Assembly (NCBI GenBank): GCA_010671905.1
Contig: JAAHII010000001.1
Location: 4,712,001 to 4,776,000, forward strand
Reading direction: 5' to 3'
Length of the DNA: 64,000 nt
Source: Leptolyngbya sp. SIOISBB
Lineage (GTDB): Bacteria > Cyanobacteriota > Cyanobacteriia > Phormidesmidales > Phormidesmidaceae
In this document: one piece after another, positions 32,639 to 42,682 of the stretch
Layout of the letters: each line of letters opens with the position of its first letter
Position numbering within the stretch: position 1 is the stretch's first letter
Notes under the pieces: generated by a model
The model's database searches: none
The model's input: only the letters and a program-made list of their open reading frames with translations
What the model was told of the DNA's origin: nothing
Translations under genes and position numbers: made by a program

Positions 32639-33697
32639 TCAGCAAACTTGACCGCGCAATGCTTCTGTATCGATGGGTTTCATCATAAATAAGCACAACA
32701 AGTCGCCCGCCGTTCCCGCGATGTGAGGCAGTTTGCGGAGAAACTTGAGAGGCCGTGGCTGATGGCTATCGGCGATCGCCTTCAGTTTCACATTGCGTTC
32801 TACGCACCGATCCATTCGCTTAAAGAAATCCGGGTGCTCCACATTGAGCCTGACGGGAAAAGCACTAGCCGCTGTCGCATTGGTTTGGCGTATCACCTCT
32901 TCATCAAAGGCCGTCGCGTCGAGCCCCAGCATTTCATAGAACTTGCCCCGCTCATGAACGGTCAATGAATGGGTCGCAAAGACCGACAAGAGGAAAAAGC
33001 GACTCCAAAACCGGGCTTTCCAGCCTTGCCACATGTGGGGCTGCGATCGCAGCAGCGCCTTGAAAATATCGCCGTGACGATTCTCGTCCTGACACCAGCT
33101 TTCAAAATAATTGAACAGCGGGTAGAACTTGTTTTCCGGTTGCTGCTCTAAGTGATGAAAGATCAGTATATAGCGCCAGTAGCCAATCTTTTCAGACAAA
33201 TAGACCGCATAAATCACCCACTCGATTGGAAAGAAGGTGTAAGTACGGTTTTTAGTCAGTTTTGCCAGATCGAGGGAAATGTTGAAGTCGGCCATGGCCT
33301 TGTTGATAAAACCGGCGTGTCGCGCTTCATCTCGGGCCATGAGATGAAAAATTTCTGCCAGTAAAGGATTACGCTGCTTGAGTTTGCGTGAGAGTTCTTT
33401 GAAGAGTAAGAAACCGGAGAATTCCGACACACAGGAACGTTCTAGATAATCCACAAAAGCCTTGCGCTCTTCGCCTTGAATATGTTCCCAGGCTTGCTCG
33501 AATTCTTCATTGCGCACGAAGTGATAGCGATTATAGTCAGCGCGCATTTCTGCCAGCATGGCTCGCAGATCAGTTTCGCCCTGCGATAAATCCATCGTCG
33601 CGGCTTTTTCAAAATCGGTCGTGTAAAAACGAGGTGTTAATAGATTTTCTTCGACAGCAGTTTTAACACTGGGAGACTTAGGAGCGGTACTAACCAT
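32639..33697 (-). CDS. acsF: Mg-protoporphyrin IX monomethyl ester oxidative cyclase (aerobic)
   Basis: 352 residues from ATG 33697, matching the usual MVSTAPKSPS-type start and length. The di-iron motifs E-x-x-R-H in MARDEARHAG and ESWCQDENRHGD are intact, as are the FYTTDF and LNVEHPDFFKRMDRC blocks. The enzyme forms the fifth ring of chlorophyll using O2, at the thylakoid or cytoplasmic membrane with Ycf54 and ChlM. It identifies an oxygenic phototroph. It is divergent from gshA across a region with tandem repeats, and followed by a strong terminator. Confidence 0.97.
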   Translation of the reverse strand: MVSTAPKSPSVKTAVEENLLTPRFYTTDFEKAATMDLSQGETDLRAMLAEMRADYNRYHFVRNEEFEQAWEHIQGEERKAFVDYLERSCVSEFSGFLLFKELSRKLKQRNPLLAEIFHLMARDEARHAGFINKAMADFNISLDLAKLTKNRTYTFFPIEWVIYAVYLSEKIGYWRYILIFHHLEQQPENKFYPLFNYFESWCQDENRHGDIFKALLRSQPHMWQGWKARFWSRFFLLSVFATHSLTVHERGKFYEMLGLDATAFDEEVIRQTNATAASAFPVRLNVEHPDFFKRMDRCVERNVKLKAIADSHQPRPLKFLRKLPHIAGTAGDLLCLFMMKPIDTEALRGQVC

Positions 33698-34136
33698 AGT
33701 GTTCTTGATCAACCGTGAAAAATAATGAGGTCTATTGCATCGATAGACTGCCACCACGGTATCAGGAAGTGAGGCGGCGATCGCGGCCCTGCATGGGAGC
33801 TGTTACAAAGCGTCAAACACAGTGATATCAGTTACTTTGGCGTTCCTAAGTGACTGACGGTAAAAAATAGCAAGGCTGCCCTGAGCGGATTACGCCGTCC
33901 GATTTCGGCTGGATCAACTGTCCGTTTCTCGGATCCGTTCATCAGCCTCCGGCAGTTGCCGACTTTATCTATATATAGATGTAATCACTATATATAGATG
34001 TAATCACTATATATAGATGTAATAACTCCGATCAGCATCTTCGATGTTGATGCCTGCAGGGCTTCACAGGCACTCCTCAGAAAGAACTGAAGATCGCCCG
34101 GTACTATTAAGTAAACTGTCGCAGCGAGAAACAGCC
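33698..34136. other. Intergenic region between divergent acsF and gshA
   Basis: 439 bases with no gene; in-frame upstream codons of gshA back to 34044 lack support. It holds the promoters of both genes and the triple 19-bp repeat at 33969-34025. The HIP1-like site near 33778 is the only other feature I see. Confidence 0.5.
33969..34025. repeat. Three tandem 19-bp repeats upstream of gshA
   Basis: CTATATATAGATGTAATCA occurs three times head to tail (33969-33987, 33988-34006, 34007-34025); the third differs by one base. Each contains the self-complementary CTATATATAG. The position between divergent genes fits a binding-site array, or simple expansion of an AT-rich unit. Confidence 0.9.
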
Positions 34137-35288
34137 GTGTCGCTATCCAAAGGGTTTGAAGTTGAGATTTACACGGGCACACCAACCGGGGAAATTATTG
34201 GCTTTTCTGATCGCATCGTTGCCGACCTGCATGGCTTTGTGCGCGAACCAGATGCCCGCAATGTGGAATATACGACGCCGCCGCTAAATCGCTATGAGCA
34301 ACTCCTCTGCGAGTTGGTGCGTCCTCGCCAAACCCTCCGTAACTACCTCACAACTTTGGGGGACTACACACTGATACCGGGGAGTACCTTGTCGTCAGGC
34401 GATACGCAGCGATTTTATCGCTCTGATCCGCATAACCCTTACCACGCCTATATTGAAGACACCTATCACACTGATGTGGTGACAGCGAGTATCCATATTA
34501 ATATCGGCATTTCTGATCCAGAGTTGCTGATGCAGGCTTGCCGTCTGATTCGTTTAGAAGCCCCTCTCTACCTGGCTTTGACAGCTTCTTCGCCGTTTTT
34601 GGATAACCAGGCCACGGGCTATCACTCGACTCGCTGGCATTTATTTCCCCAGACGCCGTCGTCCGTCCCTTTGTTTACCAGTCATCAGCATCATATTGAC
34701 TGGATGGAGGCCCAACTGGCCGCAGGCACGATGCATAATGTCCGCCATCTGTGGAATTCGGTCAGACCTAATGGCGATCGCCGTCCCTACTGCCTCAATC
34801 GACTAGAACTGCGGATTTGTGATCTGGTGATTAATCCGCTGCACCTGCTGGCCATCACGGCCCTCTTAGAAGCTCGATTGCTGCAAATGATGGCCGATCC
34901 GTCTTTGGATCCATTAAAAATTAGCCAGTTGCCAGCGGCTAACCGCGCAGAAGACCTTGTTCAGCTCGCGATGGCCAATGAACAGGCGGTGGCTCGCCAG
35001 AGCTTAGATGCAACGGTGCACCACTGGGTCGATGGGCGCGCGATTACCGCTAAGCATTGGATTCAGGATTTGTATGAAACATTGTGGCCGATCGCTCATC
35101 AACAGGGATTCGGATGCTTTTTGACACCGATCCAAGCCATTTTGGAGCAGGGAAACGAAGCCCAACAGTGGCTAGCGCTCCATGAACAGGGGCAGAGTGT
35201 ACAGGAAATATTGGAGATCGCCATTCAGACTGCTGCTGAACAAGATCATCGGCTGGCTGAAGAACTTTGCCTTCCCTGTATGGCTTAG
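34137..35288 (+). CDS. gshA: Glutamate-cysteine ligase, cyanobacterial type
   Basis: 383 residues from GTG 34137, chosen because the family starts with (L)LSKGFEVE(I/M)YTG and is about 380-385 residues long; the upstream in-frame codons are unlike it. The GFEVEIYTGTPTGEI, NVEYTTPPLNRYE and HINIGI blocks are typical. The enzyme makes gamma-glutamylcysteine, the first step of glutathione synthesis, in the cytoplasm. It stands alone, divergent from acsF. Confidence 0.9.
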   Translation: MSLSKGFEVEIYTGTPTGEIIGFSDRIVADLHGFVREPDARNVEYTTPPLNRYEQLLCELVRPRQTLRNYLTTLGDYTLIPGSTLSSGDTQRFYRSDPHNPYHAYIEDTYHTDVVTASIHINIGISDPELLMQACRLIRLEAPLYLALTASSPFLDNQATGYHSTRWHLFPQTPSSVPLFTSHQHHIDWMEAQLAAGTMHNVRHLWNSVRPNGDRRPYCLNRLELRICDLVINPLHLLAITALLEARLLQMMADPSLDPLKISQLPAANRAEDLVQLAMANEQAVARQSLDATVHHWVDGRAITAKHWIQDLYETLWPIAHQQGFGCFLTPIQAILEQGNEAQQWLALHEQGQSVQEILEIAIQTAAEQDHRLAEELCLPCMA

Positions 35289-35426
35289 ATGTATATTCTC
35301 AGGCTTCTGTCAACCGTGTTTTAAGTGGCAAAATCCGCCGAATTATCCATTCATTAAGAAAATATATCGTTGGTTCTACTCAACGCCTAAACGATGCTTC
35401 AATTCTGCTGAGTAATTTAGATTGTT

Positions 35427-35882
35427 ATGCCCAGGGTTGTACTCGTTTATCCGGAAATTCCGCCGAATACTGGCAATATCGCTCGTACCTGCGCCGCGAC
35501 TCGTACAGCACTCCACTTAGTTAAGCCTTTAGGGTTTGAGTTGAGCGATCGCTATCTCAAGCGGGCTGGACTGGATTACTGGCCCTATGTCGATTTACAT
35601 CTACATGATTCGTGGTCGGCTTTTCTCTTGGTCGCCCGCCAACAGGGCGGCAAACTCATCGGATTCAGCACCTCTGGCACTCAAAGCTATACCCACATCA
35701 CTTACCAAGCCGCAGATTGGCTGCTCTTTGGTAAAGAAACGGCTGGCTTAACTCCGGAAATGTTGGCGACCTGCGAAGTCACAGCGTATATCCCCATGGC
35801 GGAACCCGGAGTCCGGAGTTTAAATCTGTCAGCGAGTGCCGCGATCGGTTTGTTTGAGGCCCTGCGCCAAACCGATACTTAA
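35427..35882 (+). CDS. trmL: tRNA (cytidine/uridine(34)-2'-O)-methyltransferase
   Basis: 151 residues, the normal TrmL length. SPOUT knot motifs are clear: YPEIPPNTGNIARTCAAT at the N-terminus, FGKETAGL in the middle and PMAEPGVRSLNLSASAAI at the AdoMet knot. It methylates the wobble base of tRNA-Leu in bacteria. Confidence 0.93.
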   Translation: MPRVVLVYPEIPPNTGNIARTCAATRTALHLVKPLGFELSDRYLKRAGLDYWPYVDLHLHDSWSAFLLVARQQGGKLIGFSTSGTQSYTHITYQAADWLLFGKETAGLTPEMLATCEVTAYIPMAEPGVRSLNLSASAAIGLFEALRQTDT

Positions 35883-36609
35883 CCCAAAGGTGATTGTCTA
35901 AGGGTGATTGCAACCATGAAAGCTCTTATAACCAAGTTATCAAGCATCGCTTTTATTACTTAAGGGTTATCTAAATGCCCCGATGCAGCATTAAATTAAT
36001 CATGATCTTGTCGCTTCTTGAGCCATTCAAGGCTGGTTGAATAATTCAGGGGTTTCGTGCGCCAAGCTACAAAATTGTGATTTAGAGAATAAGAATTTTC
36101 TATTGCTATGTCTGCTAGGTGTTTTGATCTAGCTAAGCAAACTATTACTACCTGGAATAGACACATAAAAAATCAATATACCCTTCCTTCTGAAATCCTG
36201 AAACCGTTGCAGGGAAGTGGATTCGCGGATGTATGCTTGTCTGTGATTCTGCCTTTTGCGTGCTCAAGCCAAAGGCATTGGTGCAATACCTTACAGACAT
36301 TCGCTTAAGCATTCTGGCAATCTCGCAGATGAAGTCATAGCAACGATTTCGTGGGAAAGCGCCATACTTGAATTCGGAAATTTTGTCCAAAAAAGATTGA
36401 AATTTCTTGATCTTCGACGGAAGTTATGTAAACTTGCTTAAATCTGATAGGCAGTGTATTGTTAGCTCTCGAAGCTAATTTGCTTAACCACGAGGATTGT
36501 GGGATTGCCTTGGTTTCTGGGTCTTTGAACCTCAGATGATTCAACTTAGAGTCACCTTCGGGCTGACCTATGGAACTGTCGAGCTCTGGTTATAAGGAGG
36601 ATTATTCCT
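35883..36609. other. AT-rich intergenic region upstream of the M23 gene
   Basis: 727 bases without a convincing gene; small open frames here lack ribosome sites and protein-like composition. The last bases hold AAGGAGG (36594-36600), the ribosome site of the next gene. A long 5' leader or an sRNA is possible but not shown. Confidence 0.5.
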
Positions 36610-38646
36610 TTGAGTCCCGTTTTTTCTCAGGAGTTTGCGCCTGACACGCAGAGTCAAACAAGCGCCCTGTTACCGATGCAGAGCGAAACAGGAGTTTTTG
36701 AGACCGGTAGAAGAGTCCGTACTTCGTTTACAGTTTTGAGCCTGGCATTGTCACTGGGCACGGCTGGCTCATTTGTTTCGAGTGCTGAAGCCGCAGATTC
36801 GCTGCAGTTGGCGGCCTTGCCTTCTGTCTCTGGTCAGGCAAATACTTTGCCCTCTTTTGGGTCTGCTCGTCCCGATACAGCTCCTGCCAGCTACCACACT
36901 GTGGCTGATGGTGAAACTATTTGGGCTATTGCTGAGCAGCACGGCTTGACGGTCAATGATATTAGGCGTGCTAATGGCATTGCCGATGACCAGGTTATCC
37001 AGGTAGGCCAGGTCCTTAAGGTTCCAACGATTGCTACCAATGCGTCAGTTCTGTTGGAGGCTGCTGAATTCTCGGTTTCCGAAGAAGACGCTGGAGTGGT
37101 TAGCTCTGTCCGGTCTCAGGAACATCCTGAGTTGAGGATGGCTGCATTGCCGGAGGCTGCTTTCTCGGAGCCGATTTCTAACACTGCGGGTGATGAGTCG
37201 CCTCACCTCGTTCCAGGGGTTGCCCCAGCTAATGAGCTTCAGCTGGAAGCCAAGCCCGTTGGAGAGGCAACTGGTATCGAGGTCCCTGCAGCTCACGAGA
37301 TTGAGTCAGAACTTGGCGCTGCAACTCCTTCACTGCCTGTGGCAAAGACTGAGCTTTTAGGGAACAAGACGCCGCTGGCGTTACTTCCTGAATCTGAACC
37401 TCAAGCTGAGTCAGTGCAGCAATTTGCTGACCAGCTAAGTGCTGCGAATGAGACTTTTGAAAGCCCCAAACCAATTGCTCGTGAAGTTGAGTCGAGGCTG
37501 CAAGTATCTCATGCAGAGGGAGTTACTCACCGAGTGGGAGCTGGAGAGACGGTATGGTCCATTGCTCGTAGCTATGGTCTTGATCCGGATTTTTTGCAGC
37601 AGTCTAACCGCATTACCAACTCTAGGATGCTGATGCCTGGAGACGAGCTGGTCATTCCTGTTGAAGACTCTTTAGCAGTTTCTGAAGTGGAGCGTCTTCG
37701 CCATCAATTGATGACTGATCAGCAGATGGCCGCCGTGTCCCCTTTAGTTGAAGCGCCTTCTAGTCAGGCTGACTCTTCTGAGCAAAGATTAAGACATGTG
37801 CCTGCTGTAGAGACAATTGTTCCTGATGCGGCCTATGAGGACGTTAGGCAGCGGGCAATTGAAGTTGCGACTGCTGATGCTGATCCGTTTGTAGAAAATT
37901 TACTTTCTCAGGTAACTGCGACTCCTGCATCTCAAGTGGATGAGGCGAATGTTGTCGCTGAGGAAGTGAGTGATGTGTCTGAGGAATTACTTGTTGCCAC
38001 TCGTGAGCAGGAAGTACTGGCCGCAGCGCTTGATAGTGGTGAATCAGTCAATGAAGTCGCCTTGAATCCTCAGTTTGTTGATAATGCAGAAGTTGAGTTG
38101 ACTGGTGGGGAGCCTGACTCAGACTCTTCCAATCTTTTAGCGGCCGCACCTTTAGGGTCTGAAGTTTACTCTCCAATCGTTGAGAATCCGACCGGTCGGG
38201 TGGTTACACCAGAGATGCCAGTGCTGCCTGCTCAAGATGTTTATTTGCCTGAAGCTCCTAACCACTTTGATGGCTATATGTGGCCTTCTCAGGGTGTTTT
38301 GACTTCCGGCTATGGTTGGCGATGGGGACGGATGCACCGAGGTGTTGATATCGCTGGACCTGTCGGTACACCTATTTACGCAGCGGCTCCAGGAGTGGTG
38401 GTGACCTCTGGATGGAACTCTGGTGGCTACGGTAATCTCGTCGATATTCGTCATCCTGACGGCAGCATGACTCGATACGCTCACAACAGTCGCCTGTTAG
38501 TCAGTGCTGGTCAGCAAGTTCGTCAGGGTCAGCAGATTGCTGAGATGGGAAGTACTGGATTCAGTACTGGACCACACTTGCATTTCGAGATTCATCTTCC
38601 TAACCAGGGTACTGTCAATCCGATGGCGATGCTGCCCAGTCGCTAA
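36610..38646 (+). CDS. LysM-containing M23 peptidoglycan endopeptidase
   Basis: 678 residues from TTG 36610, supported by AAGGAGG nine bases upstream. A membrane/signal segment lies at about 40-60 (FTVLSLALSLGTAGSFVSS). Two LysM domains (about 95-140, HTVADGETIWAIAEQHGL; 306-351, HRVGAGETVWSIARSYGL) bind peptidoglycan, separated by acidic low-complexity linkers. The M23 domain (about 560-678) keeps MHRGVD and HLHFE for zinc. Acts in the periplasm in cell-wall remodelling, division or septal opening. The codon style here differs from neighbours, with more T-ending codons. Confidence 0.92.
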   Translation: MSPVFSQEFAPDTQSQTSALLPMQSETGVFETGRRVRTSFTVLSLALSLGTAGSFVSSAEAADSLQLAALPSVSGQANTLPSFGSARPDTAPASYHTVADGETIWAIAEQHGLTVNDIRRANGIADDQVIQVGQVLKVPTIATNASVLLEAAEFSVSEEDAGVVSSVRSQEHPELRMAALPEAAFSEPISNTAGDESPHLVPGVAPANELQLEAKPVGEATGIEVPAAHEIESELGAATPSLPVAKTELLGNKTPLALLPESEPQAESVQQFADQLSAANETFESPKPIAREVESRLQVSHAEGVTHRVGAGETVWSIARSYGLDPDFLQQSNRITNSRMLMPGDELVIPVEDSLAVSEVERLRHQLMTDQQMAAVSPLVEAPSSQADSSEQRLRHVPAVETIVPDAAYEDVRQRAIEVATADADPFVENLLSQVTATPASQVDEANVVAEEVSDVSEELLVATREQEVLAAALDSGESVNEVALNPQFVDNAEVELTGGEPDSDSSNLLAAAPLGSEVYSPIVENPTGRVVTPEMPVLPAQDVYLPEAPNHFDGYMWPSQGVLTSGYGWRWGRMHRGVDIAGPVGTPIYAAAPGVVVTSGWNSGGYGNLVDIRHPDGSMTRYAHNSRLLVSAGQQVRQGQQIAEMGSTGFSTGPHLHFEIHLPNQGTVNPMAMLPSR

Positions 38647-38671
38647 GATGCTTGCCTAATGGAATTGGTGA

Positions 38672-38708
38672 AATAGCAGGAGGAATTTAAATCCTCCTGC
38701 TATTTTGT
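38672..38708 (+). terminator. Terminator after the M23 gene
   Basis: AATAGCAGGAGGA and TCCTCCTGCTATT form a 13-bp stem with a seven-base A/T loop, followed by TTGTTGTTTTT on the plus strand, 25 bases after the stop. Confidence 0.8.
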
Positions 38709-38719
38709 TGTTTTTGTAT

Positions 38720-40420
38720 GGTTACCTAAGATGGTTTTGAGGATGCTGCGCTTGGGCGCACGTCACTTTTTGTGCAGCTAGTTCGTAACCGTTCCAGAAA
38801 CTAAAGAAAGCTTTATAGCTTGAGCCCCGAAAAATGTTCTAGATATGGAACATGGACGAGATTGAGATTGGCGGAGAAAAGATCCCCGAACAGGATTGGG
38901 AAGCCGCGCCAGCGAGTGTAAAGAGGGCGCTGGTCAATCTAGCTGAGCAGGTAAAACAGCTGAGTGAGCGTCTAGCGGCAGTAGAGGAAACGCTCAACCA
39001 GAACTCGTCGAATTCGTCGCGTCCCCCCCTCCAGTGATGGGTTTGCCGCGAAGCCAACCAAAGCCCCTCAGCGACGCAAGGCTAAAGGTAAGCAGAAACG
39101 TCCTCGCCAGGTTCGTCAGTTGGTTGCCGTGGAGCATTGTAACCAGGTGTATGAAGAGAAACCGGAGGTTTGCCCAACCTGTGGTGAGCGACTGAGGGGC
39201 GAAGACCCGCATCCACATCGCCATCAAGTATGGGAATTGCCACCGATCCAGCCGTTGGTGATGGAGTATCGCCTGCATGAGTTGCCGTGTGCCGCCTGTG
39301 GTGCCAAGACTCGAGCGCGGTTGCCTGGCGGTGTATCGGCATCAGGAAATGGCGAGCGATTGAGTGCGGTGGTGGGGTTGCTCAGCGGCGTCTATCGCCA
39401 AAGTCACGCTCAAGTGCAAGGTTTGATGCAAGAGGTCTTTGGCATCAGGTTGTCCTATGGCGGCGTGCATCGACTCCGGTGTGAGATGAGTGAGGCCATT
39501 CGCCCAATGGTGGAGCAGGCCAAAGCGTATGTCTGCCAGCAACCATTGCTGCATAGTGATGAAACCAGTTTCCCTCAGGGCAATCGCGATGGCCACAATC
39601 CGCAGGCTCGACAAGGCTGGCTATGGGTGTTAGTTACCCCCCCTGATGAGTTGGTTTGCGGTGGTCCTCAGTCGCTCACAGGAAACCGCCAAGCACTTGA
39701 TTGGTGAGACCTTTGACGGCATTGTTAGCTCGGATCGCTACGGGGCTTACGGCTGGATTGAGGTGACCCGACGGCAAGTGTGCTGGGCGCATCTCAAACG
39801 AGACTTAACGGCCATCGCTCAGCGAAGCGGAGTTTCTCAAGGAATTGGTGAATCCTTGTTGCGTCGGCAACAGCGGTTGTTTCGATGGTGGTATCGAGTC
39901 CGTGATGGCACCCTCTCACGAGAGACTTTCGAGCAGATGGTGGCGCATCTGAGAGCCGGATTCAAAGCCGAGTTGGAAACCGCTGCCCGTCTGCCCATCG
40001 GCGAGCGAGAGAAAACGCCGTTGGCAAAAACCGTTCGCACCTGCCAGAAGCTGCTGCAGGTGGAAGCCGCGCTCTGGACGTTTGTCTACACCCCGGATGT
40101 TGAGCCCACCAATAATGCGGCAGAGCGGGCCTTACGTCCGGCGGTGATTTGGCGGCGCACGAGTTTTGGCTCACAATCGGAAGCTGGGAGTCAGTTTGTC
40201 TCCCCGGATGCTCACGGTTTCTACCTCTCTCAAGGCTCAGAACCGTCCGGTGCTGGAGGCGCTGACCCAAGCTTGTCGAGCCGCACGCTTAGGCCAGGAA
40301 CCCCCCTTCCTTGTTACCAGAAACTGAAATGCTGCCTCAGCCGCCTCCGGTTCTTTTGCTGCCTCAGCCTTTGTGAGGAATGGATACGCTAGTTCAGAGG
40401 ACTCGCGCTCACAAATCAGT
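38720..40420 (+). mobile_element. IS66-family insertion sequence copy (approximate limits)
   Basis: The transposase reading frame defines the element; terminal inverted repeats and target duplications could not be located with confidence, so the limits are rough. It lies between the M23 gene and cysQ, in a gene-free gap. Confidence 0.7.
38852..40376 (+). pseudogene. IS66-family transposase, broken by four one-base frame shifts
   Basis: The frame pieces join into about 506 residues: N-terminal coiled coil (LAEQVKQLSERLAAVEETLNQNSSNSSRPP), zinc-binding CPTCGERL region, then the DDE domain (HSDETSF, SSDRYGAYGW, NNAAERALRP) and the RPVLEALTQACRAA tail. Breaks fall at C-tracts 39023-39029, 39637-39643, 40202-40205 and 40301-40306; in each case one C less restores the family sequence. 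Either slippage decay or base-calling error. As given it cannot make a full transposase. Confidence 0.85.
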
Positions 40421-40650
40421 GAAAATCACGATGATTGTGTTTTTCGTCCGTCTTGTGAAGTGGAGGGTATCAACGGCAGCTTGTCGTTGCTTCGGGCTCA
40501 TGAACTATGACACGTATTCATTGTGATGCAGCTAATTTTAACCTCTGACGGGTAAGCCGGGCTGAGTAAAGTACGGGATAGGGTGAAGATCTGCGCTAGG
40601 GCTTGGGTAGACTAAACCTGAATTTCGGAAACTGCTTCGAGGACGATGGT

Positions 40651-41613
40651 ATGGCGTACGAAAATGAGTTGGCGATCGCGCAAAAGGCGGTAATGGCCGC
40701 CGCTAAACTCTGTGAGACCGTGCGCCGGGAAATGGTGCCGGAAGCAATGGAGAAAAAAGACAAAAGTCCTGTAACGGTGGCAGATTACGGGTCCCAAGCA
40801 ATTATCTGTAAGGCCCTCAGTGAGGCTTTTCCTAACGATTCGGTGGTAGGGGAAGAAGATGCGGCCGAGCTGAAGTTACCAGAGATGAGCGATCGCCTGC
40901 AGCAAGTAACCCAATTTGTAGAAGGTGTCATTGGTACCGTTAAGTCGGAGAATGTGACCCAGTGGATTGATCACGGTAATGGGACCACGGCTAAGCGTTT
41001 TTGGACGCTAGATCCCATTGATGGGACCAAGGGATTTTTACGTGGTGACCAGTACGCGATCGCACTTGCCCTGATTGAAGACGGTGATCTAAAAGTCGGT
41101 ATTCTTGGCTGCCCGGCTCTTGATTTGGGTTATGGGAATGGTCTCTTATTTACGGCAATGCGCGGTCAGGGAACTTATATGCAGCCTATTGGAGGCGGTG
41201 AGGCCAAGCAAGTGCAGGTGGTGCAGCCCGGAGATGCTGAGCGGTTGCGGTTTGTGGAAAGCGTTGAAGCTAGTCACGGCAACCAGTCAGAGCAAGAAGC
41301 GGTTGCCAAGACGGTAGGTATTACGCAAGAGTCTGTACGGATGGACAGTCAGGCTAAGTACGGTGCAGTTGCAGCTGGAGAAGCGGCTCTTTATCTGCGC
41401 TTGCCGTCGCCTAAGTACCCCGACTATCGCGAGAAGATTTGGGATCATGCCGCTGGGGCGATCGTGGTGGAAGAGGCCGGTGGTAAGGTAACGGACATGT
41501 ACGGCAAGCCATTGGATTTCTACACTGCTTCCAAGATGAATGGAAACCGAGGCGTTGTTGTCAGTAATGGGACTATTCATCATGATGTGATGTCTGCTCT
41601 AAAGGCATCTTGA
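40651..41613 (+). CDS. cysQ: 3'(2'),5'-bisphosphate nucleotidase
   Basis: 320 residues from ATG 40651. The metal motifs VGEEDA, DPIDGTKGF and WDHAAGAIVVEEAGG of the inositol-monophosphatase superfamily are intact, and the length with the insert VEGVIGTVKSENVTQ matches Hal2/SAL1-type enzymes that hydrolyse PAP/PAPS in sulfur assimilation. It stands alone after the IS66 copy. Confidence 0.9.
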   Translation: MAYENELAIAQKAVMAAAKLCETVRREMVPEAMEKKDKSPVTVADYGSQAIICKALSEAFPNDSVVGEEDAAELKLPEMSDRLQQVTQFVEGVIGTVKSENVTQWIDHGNGTTAKRFWTLDPIDGTKGFLRGDQYAIALALIEDGDLKVGILGCPALDLGYGNGLLFTAMRGQGTYMQPIGGGEAKQVQVVQPGDAERLRFVESVEASHGNQSEQEAVAKTVGITQESVRMDSQAKYGAVAAGEAALYLRLPSPKYPDYREKIWDHAAGAIVVEEAGGKVTDMYGKPLDFYTASKMNGNRGVVVSNGTIHHDVMSALKAS

Positions 41614-42682
41614 GCAGGGCCAAAAATCGCTCACTATCCTGAGTTCGACGACCAAATGTCAATGGATAAAGTCGAGCTCAGCGGTATATGGATTACGTTT
41701 ACTCAGCCGACGTGGATGGGTGACTCTGTGATGGTGACAGTAGAACCCGTCAGGAGCCCAGGCAGCAATATGGATAGGTGGCACTTTGCTGGCAAAACAC
41801 GTTGTCTCTCACATTCCATTGCGCTTTAACTTTAGGTTCTTTGGCGTGCAGCCCCTGGAAACCTTTGTCTGCTTTGATGTGATGAAAAATCCTGATATTG
41901 AGAATGATGTCAGGTGAATCTCGACCAGCATTTCAAGACGCTATTGACTGCCTGACAAGCCGCTGGATTGAACGCGATCGCCGATTTGGGCTATTGATGA
42001 AACAGTTCGCTTCTCTTAAATTCAGAGGTGTTCAGCGATTATTTTAGTTTTTTTCCTGAAGCGACAAATTTCCCACTGTATAAAGTCCAAGGGTCTCTGC
42101 TATTGATTGAATTGTCATAATAGGTGTCACAGTGATGTTGACTCTTGCTTGTCATTCTATGACTTTGGTTGATGAGCAGTTTTGAGGCGAAGTTATACCT
42201 TGAGTGAGGTAGCAGTGCTGCAAATTCTGGGCTGTGGTTCTGTGGCAGCTCAGTTCAATGGCTCATGTATCAACAACTCTATTACTTAGTCAGCCAAGCT
42301 GGGCCGATGGCGTGGTCAAGACTGTTCTGGCCAGGGCGATCGCTCTTGTCTAGTTTATGTCCCTAATTGTGGCTGACTCAATTAGGAGGTTGATCCGAGA
42401 AAACCAGCAAGTTTATTCGAATGCTCTGACTCCCGCTATTTTTTTAGGCGTATTTACGGCACTACAAGTTCCCCAAAACTCCCGATAATAAAAGACAGCA
42501 AACCCCGTACAAACTACTATCTTTGTTGCTAGATGTTACAACTGCCAATGCAACTAAGTGATGCATTACGTAGCTACTACCAACATTTGTCAGCCTTTTC
42601 CTCGCAAACTGGATGTTTGGCAAAGTAGGTTGTACGTATTTTCCGGCCCCCTAGTTGAAGATCTGAAGCCCGAGGCATCCTA
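41614..42682. other. Long gene-free stretch
   Basis: About 1.07 kb without a supported gene on either strand; frames are closed by frequent stops. Contains HIP1-like sites near 41976 and 42337 and AT-rich segments before the glycosyltransferase gene. It may hold remnants or regulatory RNA; nothing definite is seen. Confidence 0.5.

Noticed and set aside
33969-34025. CRISPR-like array
   Set aside because: Only three directly adjoining 19-bp units with no spacers; it is a tandem repeat.
34044-34136. Extended N-terminus for gshA
   Set aside because: The family begins at the SKGFEVE block; the upstream residues are unlike any homologue I know and enter the repeat region.
36108-36308. Open frame in the gap before the M23 gene
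   Set aside because: No ribosome site; composition not protein-like; overlaps other equally poor frames.
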